A stretch of 64,000 nucleotides of DNA from Celeribacter naphthalenivorans (GTDB lineage Bacteria; Pseudomonadota; Alphaproteobacteria; Rhodobacterales; Rhodobacteraceae), in NCBI RefSeq assembly GCF_020524585.1, contig NZ_JAIVLK010000005.1, positions 186,001 to 250,000 on the forward strand, in the 5' to 3' direction. Positions 18,942 to 26,940 of the stretch are shown in pieces (the stretch's first letter is position 1; each line of letters starts with the position of its first letter). Under the pieces are notes generated by a model, which saw only the letters and a list, made by a program, of their open reading frames with translations, was not told where the DNA came from and did not search any database. The translations under genes were made by a program, and so were the position numbers.

Positions 18942-20105
18942 ATGCCCATCAAGAACCGCCTTGCCGAATTGTTGCCGGAAATCACCGCATGGCGACGCGA
19001 CATTCACGAAAACCCCGAACTGATGTTCGAGCTGCCGCGCACCTCGAAAAAGGTCGCCGACCTGCTGCGCGAGTTTGGCTGTGACGAGGTGGTCGAAGGC
19101 ATGGCCAAGACCGGCGTCGTGGGCGTGATCAAGGGCAAATCGGATAGCAAAGGCCGCACCATCGGGCTTCGCGCCGATATGGATGCGCTGCCGATCCTGG
19201 AGGAAACCGGTTCGGAATTTGCCTCGAAAAATCCGGGTGTGATGCATGCCTGCGGCCATGATGGTCACACCGCGATGCTCTTGGGTGCCGCGAAATACCT
19301 CTGCGAGACCCGCAATTTCGACGGCACCGCCGTGGTGATTTTCCAACCCGCCGAAGAGGGCGGCGGCGGCGGTCGTGTGATGTGCGAAGAGGGGCTGATG
19401 GAGCGCTTTGGCATCGACGAGGTCTACGGCATGCACAATTGGCCGAACCTGCCGACGGGAACCTTCGCGATCCGTCCGGGTCCGTTCTTTGCCGCCGCCG
19501 ACGAGTTCGAGATCTACGTGAAAGGCAAGGGCGGCCACGCCGCGAAGCCGCATGAAACGGTCGACAGCACCGTGACGGCGGCGCATTTGATCCTGGCGCT
19601 TCAGACCATCGCCTCGCGCAATGTGGACCCGACGAAACAGGTGGTGGTCTCGGTCTGTACGGTAGAATCTTCGTCCAAGGCGCATAACGTGTTGCCCGCG
19701 CAGGTTCTGTTGAAGGGCACGGTGCGGACGCTGGATGCCGAGGTGCGCAAACAGGCCGAAGAGCGCCTGAAAGAAATTTGCGCGGGCGTCGGCGCCACCT
19801 ATGGCGCGGAAATCGTTGTGGATTATCACCTCGGCTACCCGGTCATGGTGAACCACGATCAGGAAACCGAATACGCCATCGAGGCGGCCACGAAGGTGGC
19901 GGGCGGATGCGAAGAATACCCGCTCGTCATGGGCGGTGAAGATTTCGCCTATATGCTCGAGGAACGTCCCGGCGCCTATATCATCGTCGGCAACGGCCCC
20001 GGCGCGCCGGTGCACCACCCGAAATACATGTTCAACGACGAGGCGCTGCCTGCGGGCTGTTCGTGGTACGCCGAAATGGTGGAAAGCCGTCTGCCGGCGG
20101 CGTGA
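18942..20105 (+). CDS. M20 family amidohydrolase linked to a peptide transporter
   Basis: A 387-residue M20D-type metallohydrolase. The motifs MHACGHDGHTAMLLGAAKYL, EEGGGGGRVMCEEGLMERF and GGEDFAYMLEERPGAY hold the expected metal ligands and catalytic glutamate. It resembles the enzyme at 9030-10223 throughout. It lies 45 bp after the double ATPase, so it probably cleaves the imported peptide or N-acyl amino acid in the cytoplasm. The ATG at 18942 is preferred to an in-frame TTG at 18921. Confidence 0.9.
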   Translation: MPIKNRLAELLPEITAWRRDIHENPELMFELPRTSKKVADLLREFGCDEVVEGMAKTGVVGVIKGKSDSKGRTIGLRADMDALPILEETGSEFASKNPGVMHACGHDGHTAMLLGAAKYLCETRNFDGTAVVIFQPAEEGGGGGRVMCEEGLMERFGIDEVYGMHNWPNLPTGTFAIRPGPFFAAADEFEIYVKGKGGHAAKPHETVDSTVTAAHLILALQTIASRNVDPTKQVVVSVCTVESSSKAHNVLPAQVLLKGTVRTLDAEVRKQAEERLKEICAGVGATYGAEIVVDYHLGYPVMVNHDQETEYAIEAATKVAGGCEEYPLVMGGEDFAYMLEERPGAYIIVGNGPGAPVHHPKYMFNDEALPAGCSWYAEMVESRLPAA

Positions 20106-20109
20106 GCCT

Positions 20110-20132
20110 GAGTATTTGGACTGCAATGAAGA
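20110..20132 (+). repeat. GAGTATTT-headed short repeat, copy 1
   Basis: GAGTATTT followed by GGACTGCAATGAAGA begins 4 bases after the M20 stop and runs into the terminator. Related copies lie on the minus strand at 51389-51412 and 55889-55912. Confidence 0.5.
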
Positions 20133-20133
20133 G

Positions 20134-20163
20134 AGGGCGCTCCCGGTTGGGGGCGCTTTTCTT
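20134..20163 (+). terminator. Rho-independent terminator after the M20 gene
   Basis: GCGCTCCC pairs with GGGGGCGC (one G-T pair) around GGTT, followed by TTTTCTTTT. It lies about 30 bp after the stop codon. Confidence 0.82.
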
Positions 20164-20181
20164 TTGTCCTTTAAGTATCCC

Positions 20182-20298
20182 GGGGGTGAGCCGCAGGCGA
20201 GGGGGCAGAGCCCCTTCTATCCGGCCCGAACAGGCGTATTCGGGCGTTCGGCTCTGACAACAGTCCACTGGACTGTTGTCCGGGCGCGCCTCACCCCC
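20182..20298. repeat. Nested hairpin element between M20 and moaA
   Basis: Outer arms GGGGGTGAG (20182-20190) and CTCACCCCC (20290-20298) enclose three further hairpins: GGGGC/GCCCC at 20202-20214, CCCGAA/TTCGGG at 20225-20244, and a perfect 11-bp stem GACAACAGTCC/GGACTGTTGTC at 20256-20280. The right arm overlaps the end of moaA, encoding its last residues and stop. It is non-coding otherwise and looks like a structured intergenic repeat. Confidence 0.5.
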
Positions 20299-21304
20299 CA
20301 GTGTGGCTCATGTGTCGAGACACCTGACCGTCCGGCTTTTGCCGCGAATAGTCGAAATCATGGCCTTTGGGTTTGCGCAGAATGGCCGCTTCGATGGCAT
20401 GGATCAGAGGCGCATTGTCGTCGGGAGACGCGCGCAGGACGTCGCGGAGCGAGGCGTTGTCTTCTTGCCCCAAACACATGAACAGCTCGCCCGTACAGGT
20501 CATCCGCACGCGGTTGCAGCTTTCGCAGAATTCATGTGAGAGCGGCGTGATAAAGCCGATCTTTTGCCCGGTTTCTTCAAGACGGACATAGCGCGCGGGG
20601 CCGCCCGTGCTCTCGGGCAGGTCGGTGAGGGTAAAGCGCTCCGCCAGGGTGCTGCGCATATCCTTAAGCGACCAATATTGCCCGACGCGGTCCTCGTTGC
20701 CGATGTCGCCCATCGGCATGACCTCGATAAAGGTTTGATCCATATCCTCGCGTGCGCACCAGTCGATCAGCGTGAACAATTCGTCTTCGTTGAACCCCTT
20801 GAGCGCGACCGTGTTGATCTTGACCCGAAGCCCTGCGTTGCGCGCGGCCTCGATGCCACGCAGCACCTGATCGAGGCGACCCCACCGGGTCACGCGTTGG
20901 AATTTTGCCGCATCCAGCGTATCGAGCGAGACGTTGATCCGGCGCACGCCCGTCGCATAGAGGTCGCTGGCAAAGCGCTCCAATTGCGAGCCGTTTGTCG
21001 TCAGCGTCAGTTCGCGCAAAGCGCCGCTGTCGAGATGGCGCGACATGGCGTCGAAGAAGGTCATAATCCCGCGCCGCACCAAGGGTTCGCCGCCGGTGAT
21101 CCGCAGTTTCTCGACGCCGAGCCCGATGAAGGTCGAACACATACGGTCCAACTCTTCGAGCGTCAGCAATTCCTTTTTCGGCAGGAACGTCATGTTCTCC
21201 GCCATGCAATAGACACAGCGGAAATCGCAGCGATCCGTCACCGACACACGCAGGTAGGTGATCGGACGGGCGAAAGGGTCGATGAGGCGGGGTGCGTTGG
21301 ACAT
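20291..21304 (-). CDS. moaA: GTP 3',8-cyclase
   Basis: A 337-residue radical SAM enzyme that converts GTP to 3',8-cyclo-GTP, the first step of molybdenum cofactor synthesis. The SAM cluster cysteines are C26, C30 and C33 in CDFRCVYC, and GGEP lies at 71-74. The C-terminal cluster is C260-x2-C263-x13-C277. The chain ends in the Gly-Gly pair that MoaA needs for activity. No other moa gene lies nearby. It stands alone on the minus strand; its 3' end lies in the nested hairpin element. Confidence 0.96.
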   Translation of the reverse strand: MSNAPRLIDPFARPITYLRVSVTDRCDFRCVYCMAENMTFLPKKELLTLEELDRMCSTFIGLGVEKLRITGGEPLVRRGIMTFFDAMSRHLDSGALRELTLTTNGSQLERFASDLYATGVRRINVSLDTLDAAKFQRVTRWGRLDQVLRGIEAARNAGLRVKINTVALKGFNEDELFTLIDWCAREDMDQTFIEVMPMGDIGNEDRVGQYWSLKDMRSTLAERFTLTDLPESTGGPARYVRLEETGQKIGFITPLSHEFCESCNRVRMTCTGELFMCLGQEDNASLRDVLRASPDDNAPLIHAIEAAILRKPKGHDFDYSRQKPDGQVSRHMSHTGG

Positions 21305-21345
21305 GACCAGTAATTTAGGGCGTCAGGGTCGGACTGCCAAGCGAT

Positions 21346-21996
21346 TCAGCGGTCATTTGTGCGCGATTGGACCACGCGTCGCACCATGCTGGCGCGTTTG
21401 CGATCATGTTTGCCGAGGCTCTTGAGCCAGCTGTCGGCCATCCGCGAGACGTCCTTGTCCGGGTCTTGCAACGCATAGGTCAGCCAGTAGAGCACATCGT
21501 CGATGGCGCTCACCTCATCCTCGGTCGGATGTGCGAGTTTCGCCAAGGGCAGGGACAGGCCCAAAGCCGCACGACGGTCCAGCGCGCGTTCGGATTTGGC
21601 GAGATCATGCACCACAGCCATGCGCGACAGATCGACAGCAATGCGACGCGCACCGGCGCCCGCAAGCACATCCAATTCGGCCCAGGTTTCGGCCTCGGAA
21701 ATCCAGGTGCAAATCTGGTCCCACACGGCGGTGTCGTCAGAAATGCGGGCCTGTGTCAGGAGTTTCGCGGCCATGAGGCTGGCTTCGAACACCGGCTCGG
21801 CCCAAAGCGCGCGTGCCAGATCGAGACGATCGGGAAACCCAACCTCCTGACGCCATTCGCGCGCAAAATTCTCCAGCACTTGAGGCGGAACCCCCAGAGC
21901 CTCCGAACGGCCAGCGCGGTCACTGAGCGCAGACGCCTTTTCCGGGTCGGCGGAGCGCCGCAGGGTTTCCAGGACCGTTTCGGGAGTGATCGACAT
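21346..21996 (-). CDS. HEAT-like protein, probable DNA alkylation repair (AlkD-type) family
   Basis: A 216-residue all-helical protein. Regular helix pairs such as WAEPVFEASLMAAKLL, WDQICTWISEAETWAELD and DVSRMADSWLKSLGK resemble the HEAT-type repeats of AlkD glycosylases, including the aspartate/tryptophan-rich WISEAETWAELDVLAG segment. The enzymatic role is an inference. The ATG at 21996 follows AAAAGGGCAAAAAG; the open frame continues 279 bp further upstream but overlaps the start of the divergent gene. Its upstream space is shared with the secreted Gly/Asn-rich protein. Confidence 0.6.
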   Translation of the reverse strand: MSITPETVLETLRRSADPEKASALSDRAGRSEALGVPPQVLENFAREWRQEVGFPDRLDLARALWAEPVFEASLMAAKLLTQARISDDTAVWDQICTWISEAETWAELDVLAGAGARRIAVDLSRMAVVHDLAKSERALDRRAALGLSLPLAKLAHPTEDEVSAIDDVLYWLTYALQDPDKDVSRMADSWLKSLGKHDRKRASMVRRVVQSRTNDR

Positions 21997-22059
21997 CTTT
22001 TTGCCCTTTTGATGAGGTATCGCTTGATCAGCCAAAACCACAAGAGAGCCAAAGGGACA

Positions 22060-22857
22060 ATGAAAAACCTTATCAAACTGTTGTTGACCGCCTCCGCTTT
22101 TGCCTATGCGATGCCGATTGTGACGGCCGATTTCGCGGGCCTGAATACCGCAGAGGCGCGCAGTGAGAATGCGAATGGCGGCAATTCCGGGAACTCCGGA
22201 GGGCATGGAAATTCGGGAGAGCGCGGCAATTCTGGCAATTCCGGCAACCGGGGACAGTCGACGGGCGGCAGCCATGGGAATGCCGGGAATGCGGGGAACC
22301 CGGGTGGCAAACCGTTGGCCTCCGCACTCAAGTCTCTGAATTCATTGGGACGCAACCCGAATGGCATCCTGAATTCCTCGGACCCGAAAATGGCGCCGAT
22401 CAAGGAGTATCTCAGCGCCGTGGCCGAGTATGAGAACGCCGAGGATGCTCTGAATGCGGCCAATTCGGCCTATGGGGACAGCTATGCCGATCTCGCGGCC
22501 GCCGCGGCAGCGCTTGGTCTGTCGTCCGATCCGGCGAGCTGGGGCTCTGAGATTGAACAAATGAGTGCCGATCTTGCTGCAAATCCTGTTGCGGAAGGCG
22601 AGCCCGGCTATCAGGATTATCTCGATCAACTGGCCGCCGTAGAGCAGGCGCAGGCGGATTATGAACAGGCTTTGGCGGACAAAGCCGTTCTCGATGCGGC
22701 GGCGCAAGATGTGGCTGATGCAGAAGGCGCGATTTCAGATGAGGCGCTGGTCGACGCGATTGTGGCGGCTCAGAATGCCACCGGCAATGCGCCGATCACT
22801 GCGGATGATGTGACGCCGGAGATGCTGGATTACGCGAAATCCAAACTCGGGGTCTGA
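22060..22857 (+). CDS. Secreted Gly/Asn/Ser-rich protein of unknown function
   Basis: A 265-residue protein that I do not recognise. It has a likely signal peptide (MKNLIKLLLTASAFAYAMP), then a low-complexity stretch from about residue 35 to 85 with repeated GNSGNSG- and GNAG-like units. The remainder is acidic and alanine-rich and probably helical: YLSAVAEYENAEDALNAANS near 115 and AAVEQAQADYEQALADKAVL near 195. The ATG follows a strong AAAGGGACAA. An exported surface or matrix protein is plausible. It ends at its own terminator. Confidence 0.75.
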   Translation: MKNLIKLLLTASAFAYAMPIVTADFAGLNTAEARSENANGGNSGNSGGHGNSGERGNSGNSGNRGQSTGGSHGNAGNAGNPGGKPLASALKSLNSLGRNPNGILNSSDPKMAPIKEYLSAVAEYENAEDALNAANSAYGDSYADLAAAAAALGLSSDPASWGSEIEQMSADLAANPVAEGEPGYQDYLDQLAAVEQAQADYEQALADKAVLDAAAQDVADAEGAISDEALVDAIVAAQNATGNAPITADDVTPEMLDYAKSKLGV

Positions 22858-22887
22858 GGCTTTTCCCCGGGCCAGAAATCCACGTCG

Positions 22888-22920
22888 AAGCCGCCCCGCA
22901 TTTGGGGCGGTTTCTTTTTA
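22888..22920 (+). terminator. Terminator after the Gly/Asn-rich protein gene
   Basis: CCGCCCC (22891-22897) pairs with GGGGCGG (22904-22910), extended by AA/TT pairs, followed by TTTCTTTTT. The minus strand lacks a comparable T tract, so it serves the plus-strand gene. Confidence 0.8.
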
Positions 22921-22924
22921 AGCG

Positions 22925-24748
22925 TTATTCGACCGTCACCGATTTCGCCAGATTGCGCGGCTGGTCCACATCCGTGCCTTTTGCGACCGCCGTGTGATAG
23001 GCGATGAGCTGCGCGGGGATAGCGTAGAGCAGGGGCGCGAAGAAATCCGGCACCTCGGGCATTTGAACCGCTTGCCAAACCCCGTCGGAGGCCACGTCGA
23101 GGCCCTTTTTGTCCGACACCAAAAGCACCTTGCCGCCGCGTGCCATGACCTCTTGCATATTCGACACGGTCTTGTCGAACAGCGCGTCATGCGGCGCGAA
23201 GACGATCACGGGCGTGTGGCTGTCGATCAGAGCGATGGGGCCGTGTTTCAACTCGCCGGATGCGTAACCTTCGGCGTGGATGTAGCTGATTTCCTTTAGC
23301 TTTAATGCACCCTCAAGAGCCAGTGGATACATCGGGCCACGGCCCAGGAAAAGCACATCGGTGGCTTCGGACAGCTCGTTGGAGACAGCGTTGAGATGTT
23401 CGTCGAGATCGAGCGCGCGGGTTAAAAGCCCCGGCAGCGTGCGCAGCTCAGCGAGGCGCTGAGCCAGTGTCGCATCGTCAATCTGACCGCGTTGATGCGC
23501 GGCCTCCAAAGCCAAAAGGGCGAGCACCGTCAGCTGGCAGGAGAAGGCCTTGGTCGAGGCCACGCCGACCTCGACACCTGCCAGGATCGGCAGGGCGATG
23601 TCGCTTTCGCGCGCGATGGAGCTTTCTGCGACGTTGACGACGGAGACGATCTTGTCGGCCTTGCCGGACATGTATCGCAGCGCTGCCAAAGTGTCGGCAG
23701 TCTCGCCCGATTGGCTCACGAAAATCGCCAGCGTTCGGGGGGCGACCGGCGGTTCGCGGTAGCGGAACTCGGAGGCCACGTCGATTTCGACCGGAATGCG
23801 CGCCACCTGTTCGAGCCAGTATTTCGCCGTGTAACAGGCGTAATAGGCCGTGCCGCAGGCGACCATGATGATCCGGTCAAAGGCGGTGAAATCTATCCCT
23901 GGATCGGGCAACACGATGCCGGTGTCATCGGCGTTGAGATAATAGGCCAAAGCCTCGGAAATCACCGTCGGCTGTTCGGCGATTTCTTTCGCCATGAAAT
24001 GTTTGTGCCCGGCTTTTTCAATGCGGGCGGCGTTCAAGGCGATGGTGCGGCGGGCGCGTTGCACCTGCGCGCCGGTCTCGTCGAAAATCTCGAGGCTGTC
24101 GCGGGTGATCACCGCGCGGTCACCTTCGTCGAGATAGGTGACCTGATCGGTCATGGGGGCAAGCGCGATGGCGTCGGAGCCCACGAACATCTCGCCCTTG
24201 CCGTGCCCGATGGCCAGTGGCGAGCCCTTGCGCGCGGCGACCAAAAGGTCCTCCTCGCCGTCGAACAGGAAACAGAGCGCAAAGGCGCCTTCGAGCGTAT
24301 CGATGGTCGCCATGGCGGCCTCCACCGGGGCCTTGCCCGCATCCATGAAGCTTTGGCACAAAAGCACGACAGTTTCCGTGTCCGTCTGGGTCACAAAGTC
24401 ATAGCCCTTTTGGCCAAGCTCTTCGCGCAGCTCGCGGAAATTTTCGATGATGCCGTTGTGGACCACGGCCACAGGACCGGCCTTGTGCGGGTGGGCGTTG
24501 ACCACGGAGGGGGCGCCGTGCGTGGCCCAGCGGGTGTGACCGATGCCGGATTTGCCCGCGAGCGGCTCATGCACCAACAAATCGGACAGGTTCACCAACT
24601 TGCCGACCGCACGACGCCGGTCCAGCTTGCCGTTCGACACAGTGGCGATCCCGGCGCTGTCATAGCCGCGATATTCCAGCCGTTTGAGCGCCTCAACGAG
24701 GATCGGCGCCGCTTCGTGATTTCCCAAAACCCCTACAATACCGCACAT
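22925..24748 (-). CDS. glmS: Glutamine--fructose-6-phosphate aminotransferase (isomerizing)
   Basis: A 607-residue enzyme making glucosamine-6-phosphate, the entry to peptidoglycan and LPS amino sugars. It starts MCGIVGVLGN, where Cys2 is the glutaminase nucleophile. The N-terminal amidotransferase domain spans about 1-225 and two SIS sugar-isomerase domains follow, with VSQSGETADTLAALR near 350. The chain ends DVDQPRNLAKSVTVE, the family C terminus. It starts one base after glmU ends, so the two are one operon. No glmS ribozyme was recognised. Confidence 0.96.
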   Translation of the reverse strand: MCGIVGVLGNHEAAPILVEALKRLEYRGYDSAGIATVSNGKLDRRRAVGKLVNLSDLLVHEPLAGKSGIGHTRWATHGAPSVVNAHPHKAGPVAVVHNGIIENFRELREELGQKGYDFVTQTDTETVVLLCQSFMDAGKAPVEAAMATIDTLEGAFALCFLFDGEEDLLVAARKGSPLAIGHGKGEMFVGSDAIALAPMTDQVTYLDEGDRAVITRDSLEIFDETGAQVQRARRTIALNAARIEKAGHKHFMAKEIAEQPTVISEALAYYLNADDTGIVLPDPGIDFTAFDRIIMVACGTAYYACYTAKYWLEQVARIPVEIDVASEFRYREPPVAPRTLAIFVSQSGETADTLAALRYMSGKADKIVSVVNVAESSIARESDIALPILAGVEVGVASTKAFSCQLTVLALLALEAAHQRGQIDDATLAQRLAELRTLPGLLTRALDLDEHLNAVSNELSEATDVLFLGRGPMYPLALEGALKLKEISYIHAEGYASGELKHGPIALIDSHTPVIVFAPHDALFDKTVSNMQEVMARGGKVLLVSDKKGLDVASDGVWQAVQMPEVPDFFAPLLYAIPAQLIAYHTAVAKGTDVDQPRNLAKSVTVE

Positions 24749-24749
24749 T

Positions 24750-26102
24750 TTACTGCCCTTTTTGCTTTTTAGCCTTCAAAGACTTTAACTTTTCGAACAT
24801 TCGCACCGCGAGCATCGGTTTGTTCACCTGTTTCGCCCGCGCAATCGCCAAAGCCCCCGGCTCGATGTCGGAGGTGATCACAGAACCGCTGGCGGTCATG
24901 GCTTCGTCCCCCACCGTCACCGGCGCGACCAGCATGGTGTTCGACCCGATGAAAGCATTGCGGCCCACGATGGTGCGATGTTTGAAGACGCCGTCGTAGT
25001 TACAGGTGATCGTGCCCGCGCCCACATTCGTGCCGTCGCCGATGTCGGCATCGCCGATGTAACTCAGGTGGTTCACCTTGGTGCCTTCGCCGATCTGGGC
25101 GTTTTTCACCTCGACGAAATTGCCGATATGCGCGTTGTTCGCCAGCTCTGCACCGGGGCGCAGGCGGGCAAAGGGACCGACGGTCGATCCCATCGACACA
25201 TGGCAGCCCTCGAAGTGGCTGAACGCACGGATGCGGGTCAGGGACTCCACGGTCACACCGGGGCCAAAGATCACGTTGGGCTCCACCACCGTGTCGCGGC
25301 CGATATAGGTGTCGAGCGAGAAGAACACGGTCTCGGGGGCCATGAGGGTGACGCCGTTCTCAAGCGCTTCTGCGCGTTTGGCCGTTTGAAAAATGCCCTC
25401 GGCACGGGCCAGCTCCGCACGGGTGTTGACGCCAAGCGTCTCAGATTCGTCACAGGCAACAGCGGTCGCCGTCTTGCCGGTTTTCCAAGCAATTTCAACG
25501 ATGTCCGGCAGGTAATATTCCCCCGCCGCATTGTCATTTCCGACCTGTTCAAGCAAATCGAAGAGCACGGCAGCGTCGGCGGCCACTAGGCCTGAGTTGC
25601 AAAAGGTGATCGCGCGCTCGGTCTCGGTCGCGTCCTTGAATTCCACGATGCGGGTGAGCTTGTCACCCTCCATCACCAGACGTCCATACCGCGCCGGGTC
25701 TTTGGCCTCAAAGCCAAGCACGACCACGTCGGCGGACTTGCGCGCCTCTGCCATGCGCAGGATTGTGTCTTCGGAAATGAATGGCGTGTCGCCATAAAGC
25801 ACGATGGCGTCGCCTTCGAAGCCCTCAAGTGCCGCTTTCGCCTGCAACACCGCATGTGCCGTGCCGAGTTGCTCTTCCTGACGGGCGATGACGATCTCTT
25901 TGTCGATCTTCGCGGCCTCTGCCGCCACCTGATCGCCACCGTGACCCACGACCAGAACCGTGCGCTCAGGTTCCAAGGCCGCGCCCGAGGCCAGCGCATG
26001 GGCAAACATCGGCGCGTTGCCGATCGGGTGCAGGACCTTGGGCAGGTCGGAATTCATCCGTGTGCCTTGGCCGGCGGCCAAAAGAATGAGGGCTGTTGCC
26101 AT
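24750..26102 (-). CDS. glmU: Bifunctional UDP-N-acetylglucosamine pyrophosphorylase / glucosamine-1-phosphate acetyltransferase
   Basis: A 450-residue bifunctional enzyme acting after GlmS toward UDP-GlcNAc. The N-terminal uridylyltransferase domain has LILLAAGQGTRMNSDLPKVL and YGDTPF. The C-terminal left-handed beta-helix is seen in hexapeptide-type repeats and KVNHLSYIGDADIGDGTNVG, then CNYDGVFKHRT, with the acetyl-CoA site beyond. A short basic tail (LKSLKAKKQKGQ) ends the chain. It is the first gene of the glmU-glmS operon; PGM-type glmM is not in the window. Confidence 0.95.
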   Translation of the reverse strand: MATALILLAAGQGTRMNSDLPKVLHPIGNAPMFAHALASGAALEPERTVLVVGHGGDQVAAEAAKIDKEIVIARQEEQLGTAHAVLQAKAALEGFEGDAIVLYGDTPFISEDTILRMAEARKSADVVVLGFEAKDPARYGRLVMEGDKLTRIVEFKDATETERAITFCNSGLVAADAAVLFDLLEQVGNDNAAGEYYLPDIVEIAWKTGKTATAVACDESETLGVNTRAELARAEGIFQTAKRAEALENGVTLMAPETVFFSLDTYIGRDTVVEPNVIFGPGVTVESLTRIRAFSHFEGCHVSMGSTVGPFARLRPGAELANNAHIGNFVEVKNAQIGEGTKVNHLSYIGDADIGDGTNVGAGTITCNYDGVFKHRTIVGRNAFIGSNTMLVAPVTVGDEAMTASGSVITSDIEPGALAIARAKQVNKPMLAVRMFEKLKSLKAKKQKGQ

Positions 26103-26200
26103 GGTGTTCGTCCCGATCTGCTCTTTTCTTTATCTGTTTGCCGTTTTACCCATGACACGCAGCACCGCAAGGTCCGACAGGGCCGGGGGGCTTCACTTAT

Positions 26201-26212
26201 TCTGACGTCAGA
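26201..26212. promoter_or_regulatory. Perfect 12-bp palindrome between glmU and gph
   Basis: TCTGACGTCAGA is its own complement. It lies in the 172-bp divergent gap, 63 bp before the phosphatase start, a fitting position for an operator. The regulator is unknown. Confidence 0.3.
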
Positions 26213-26274
26213 TTACATCGTTCAGCGGGAGTTTGCCCAAAACAGACCCGTCGTTGTCGAAAAAGGACCAGTAC

Positions 26275-26940
26275 ATGCGCACAGTGATTTTCGATCTCGA
26301 TGGCACGCTTGCGGACACCTCCGCCGATTTGATCGCGGCGGCCAATGCCTGTTTTCGGGGCTTGGGCTACGGCGATGTGTTGGACGCGCAAGCCGATGCG
26401 CATACGGCCTTTCGCGGCGGGCGGGCGATGCTGACGCTTGGGTTTTCTCGTGTGAAACCGGGGTTCTCCGACGACGATGTGATGGCGCAATATCCGGTGT
26501 TGCTGGAGGCCTACGCCGAAGACATCGACACCCACACGCGGCTCTACGAGGGCGCAGTGGAGGCCATTGAGGCGCTGCGCAGCGGCGGCTATGCGGTGGG
26601 CGTCTGCACCAACAAGCCCGAGGATCTGGCGGACCGGCTGCTCACGCGGCTGGGGGTGCGCGATCTGTTCGGATCGATGATTGGCGCGAAGACCGTGGGT
26701 GTCTCAAAGCCCGATCCGAAACCTTATCTGGCGGCGGTTGAAGAGGCTGGCGGGGTGGTTTCGCAGTCTTTCCTCGTGGGCGATACCGAAACGGATCGGT
26801 CCACCGCGAAGGCGGCGGGCGTGCCCTGTGTCTTGGTGACTTTCGGACCCGATGGCGATGGGGTGAAACGGTTGGAGCCGGAGGCGTTGCTGACGCATTA
26901 CAATGACTTGGGTCGTCTGACACGGGAGCTGATCGGATGA
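26275..26940 (+). CDS. gph: HAD family hydrolase, phosphoglycolate phosphatase type
   Basis: A 221-residue haloacid dehalogenase-fold phosphatase. Motif I is FDLDGT with Asp7 and Asp9, motif II is CTNKPEDL, motif III lies in VSKPDPKPYL and motif IV in LVGDTETDRSTAKAAG. This layout matches Gph, which removes 2-phosphoglycolate made by DNA repair or photorespiration. The start at 26275 follows AAAAGGACCAGTAC; an in-frame upstream start at 26233 is less likely. It overlaps the next gene by 4 bp, so the two are translationally coupled. Confidence 0.82.
   Translation: MRTVIFDLDGTLADTSADLIAAANACFRGLGYGDVLDAQADAHTAFRGGRAMLTLGFSRVKPGFSDDDVMAQYPVLLEAYAEDIDTHTRLYEGAVEAIEALRSGGYAVGVCTNKPEDLADRLLTRLGVRDLFGSMIGAKTVGVSKPDPKPYLAAVEEAGGVVSQSFLVGDTETDRSTAKAAGVPCVLVTFGPDGDGVKRLEPEALLTHYNDLGRLTRELIG

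Noticed and set aside
9030-20105. The two M20 hydrolases as a recent duplication
   Set aside because: They share the family motifs but differ widely elsewhere, so they look like separate long-standing paralogues.
16686-20126. Two long minus-strand frames (550 and 594 codons)
   Set aside because: Both lie opposite the double ATPase and M20 hydrolase genes and show no family features.
22060-22330. Pro/Leu-rich minus-strand frame opposite the Gly/Asn repeats
   Set aside because: It is the complement of the GNSG-type repeat codons; the plus strand has the signal peptide and ribosome site.
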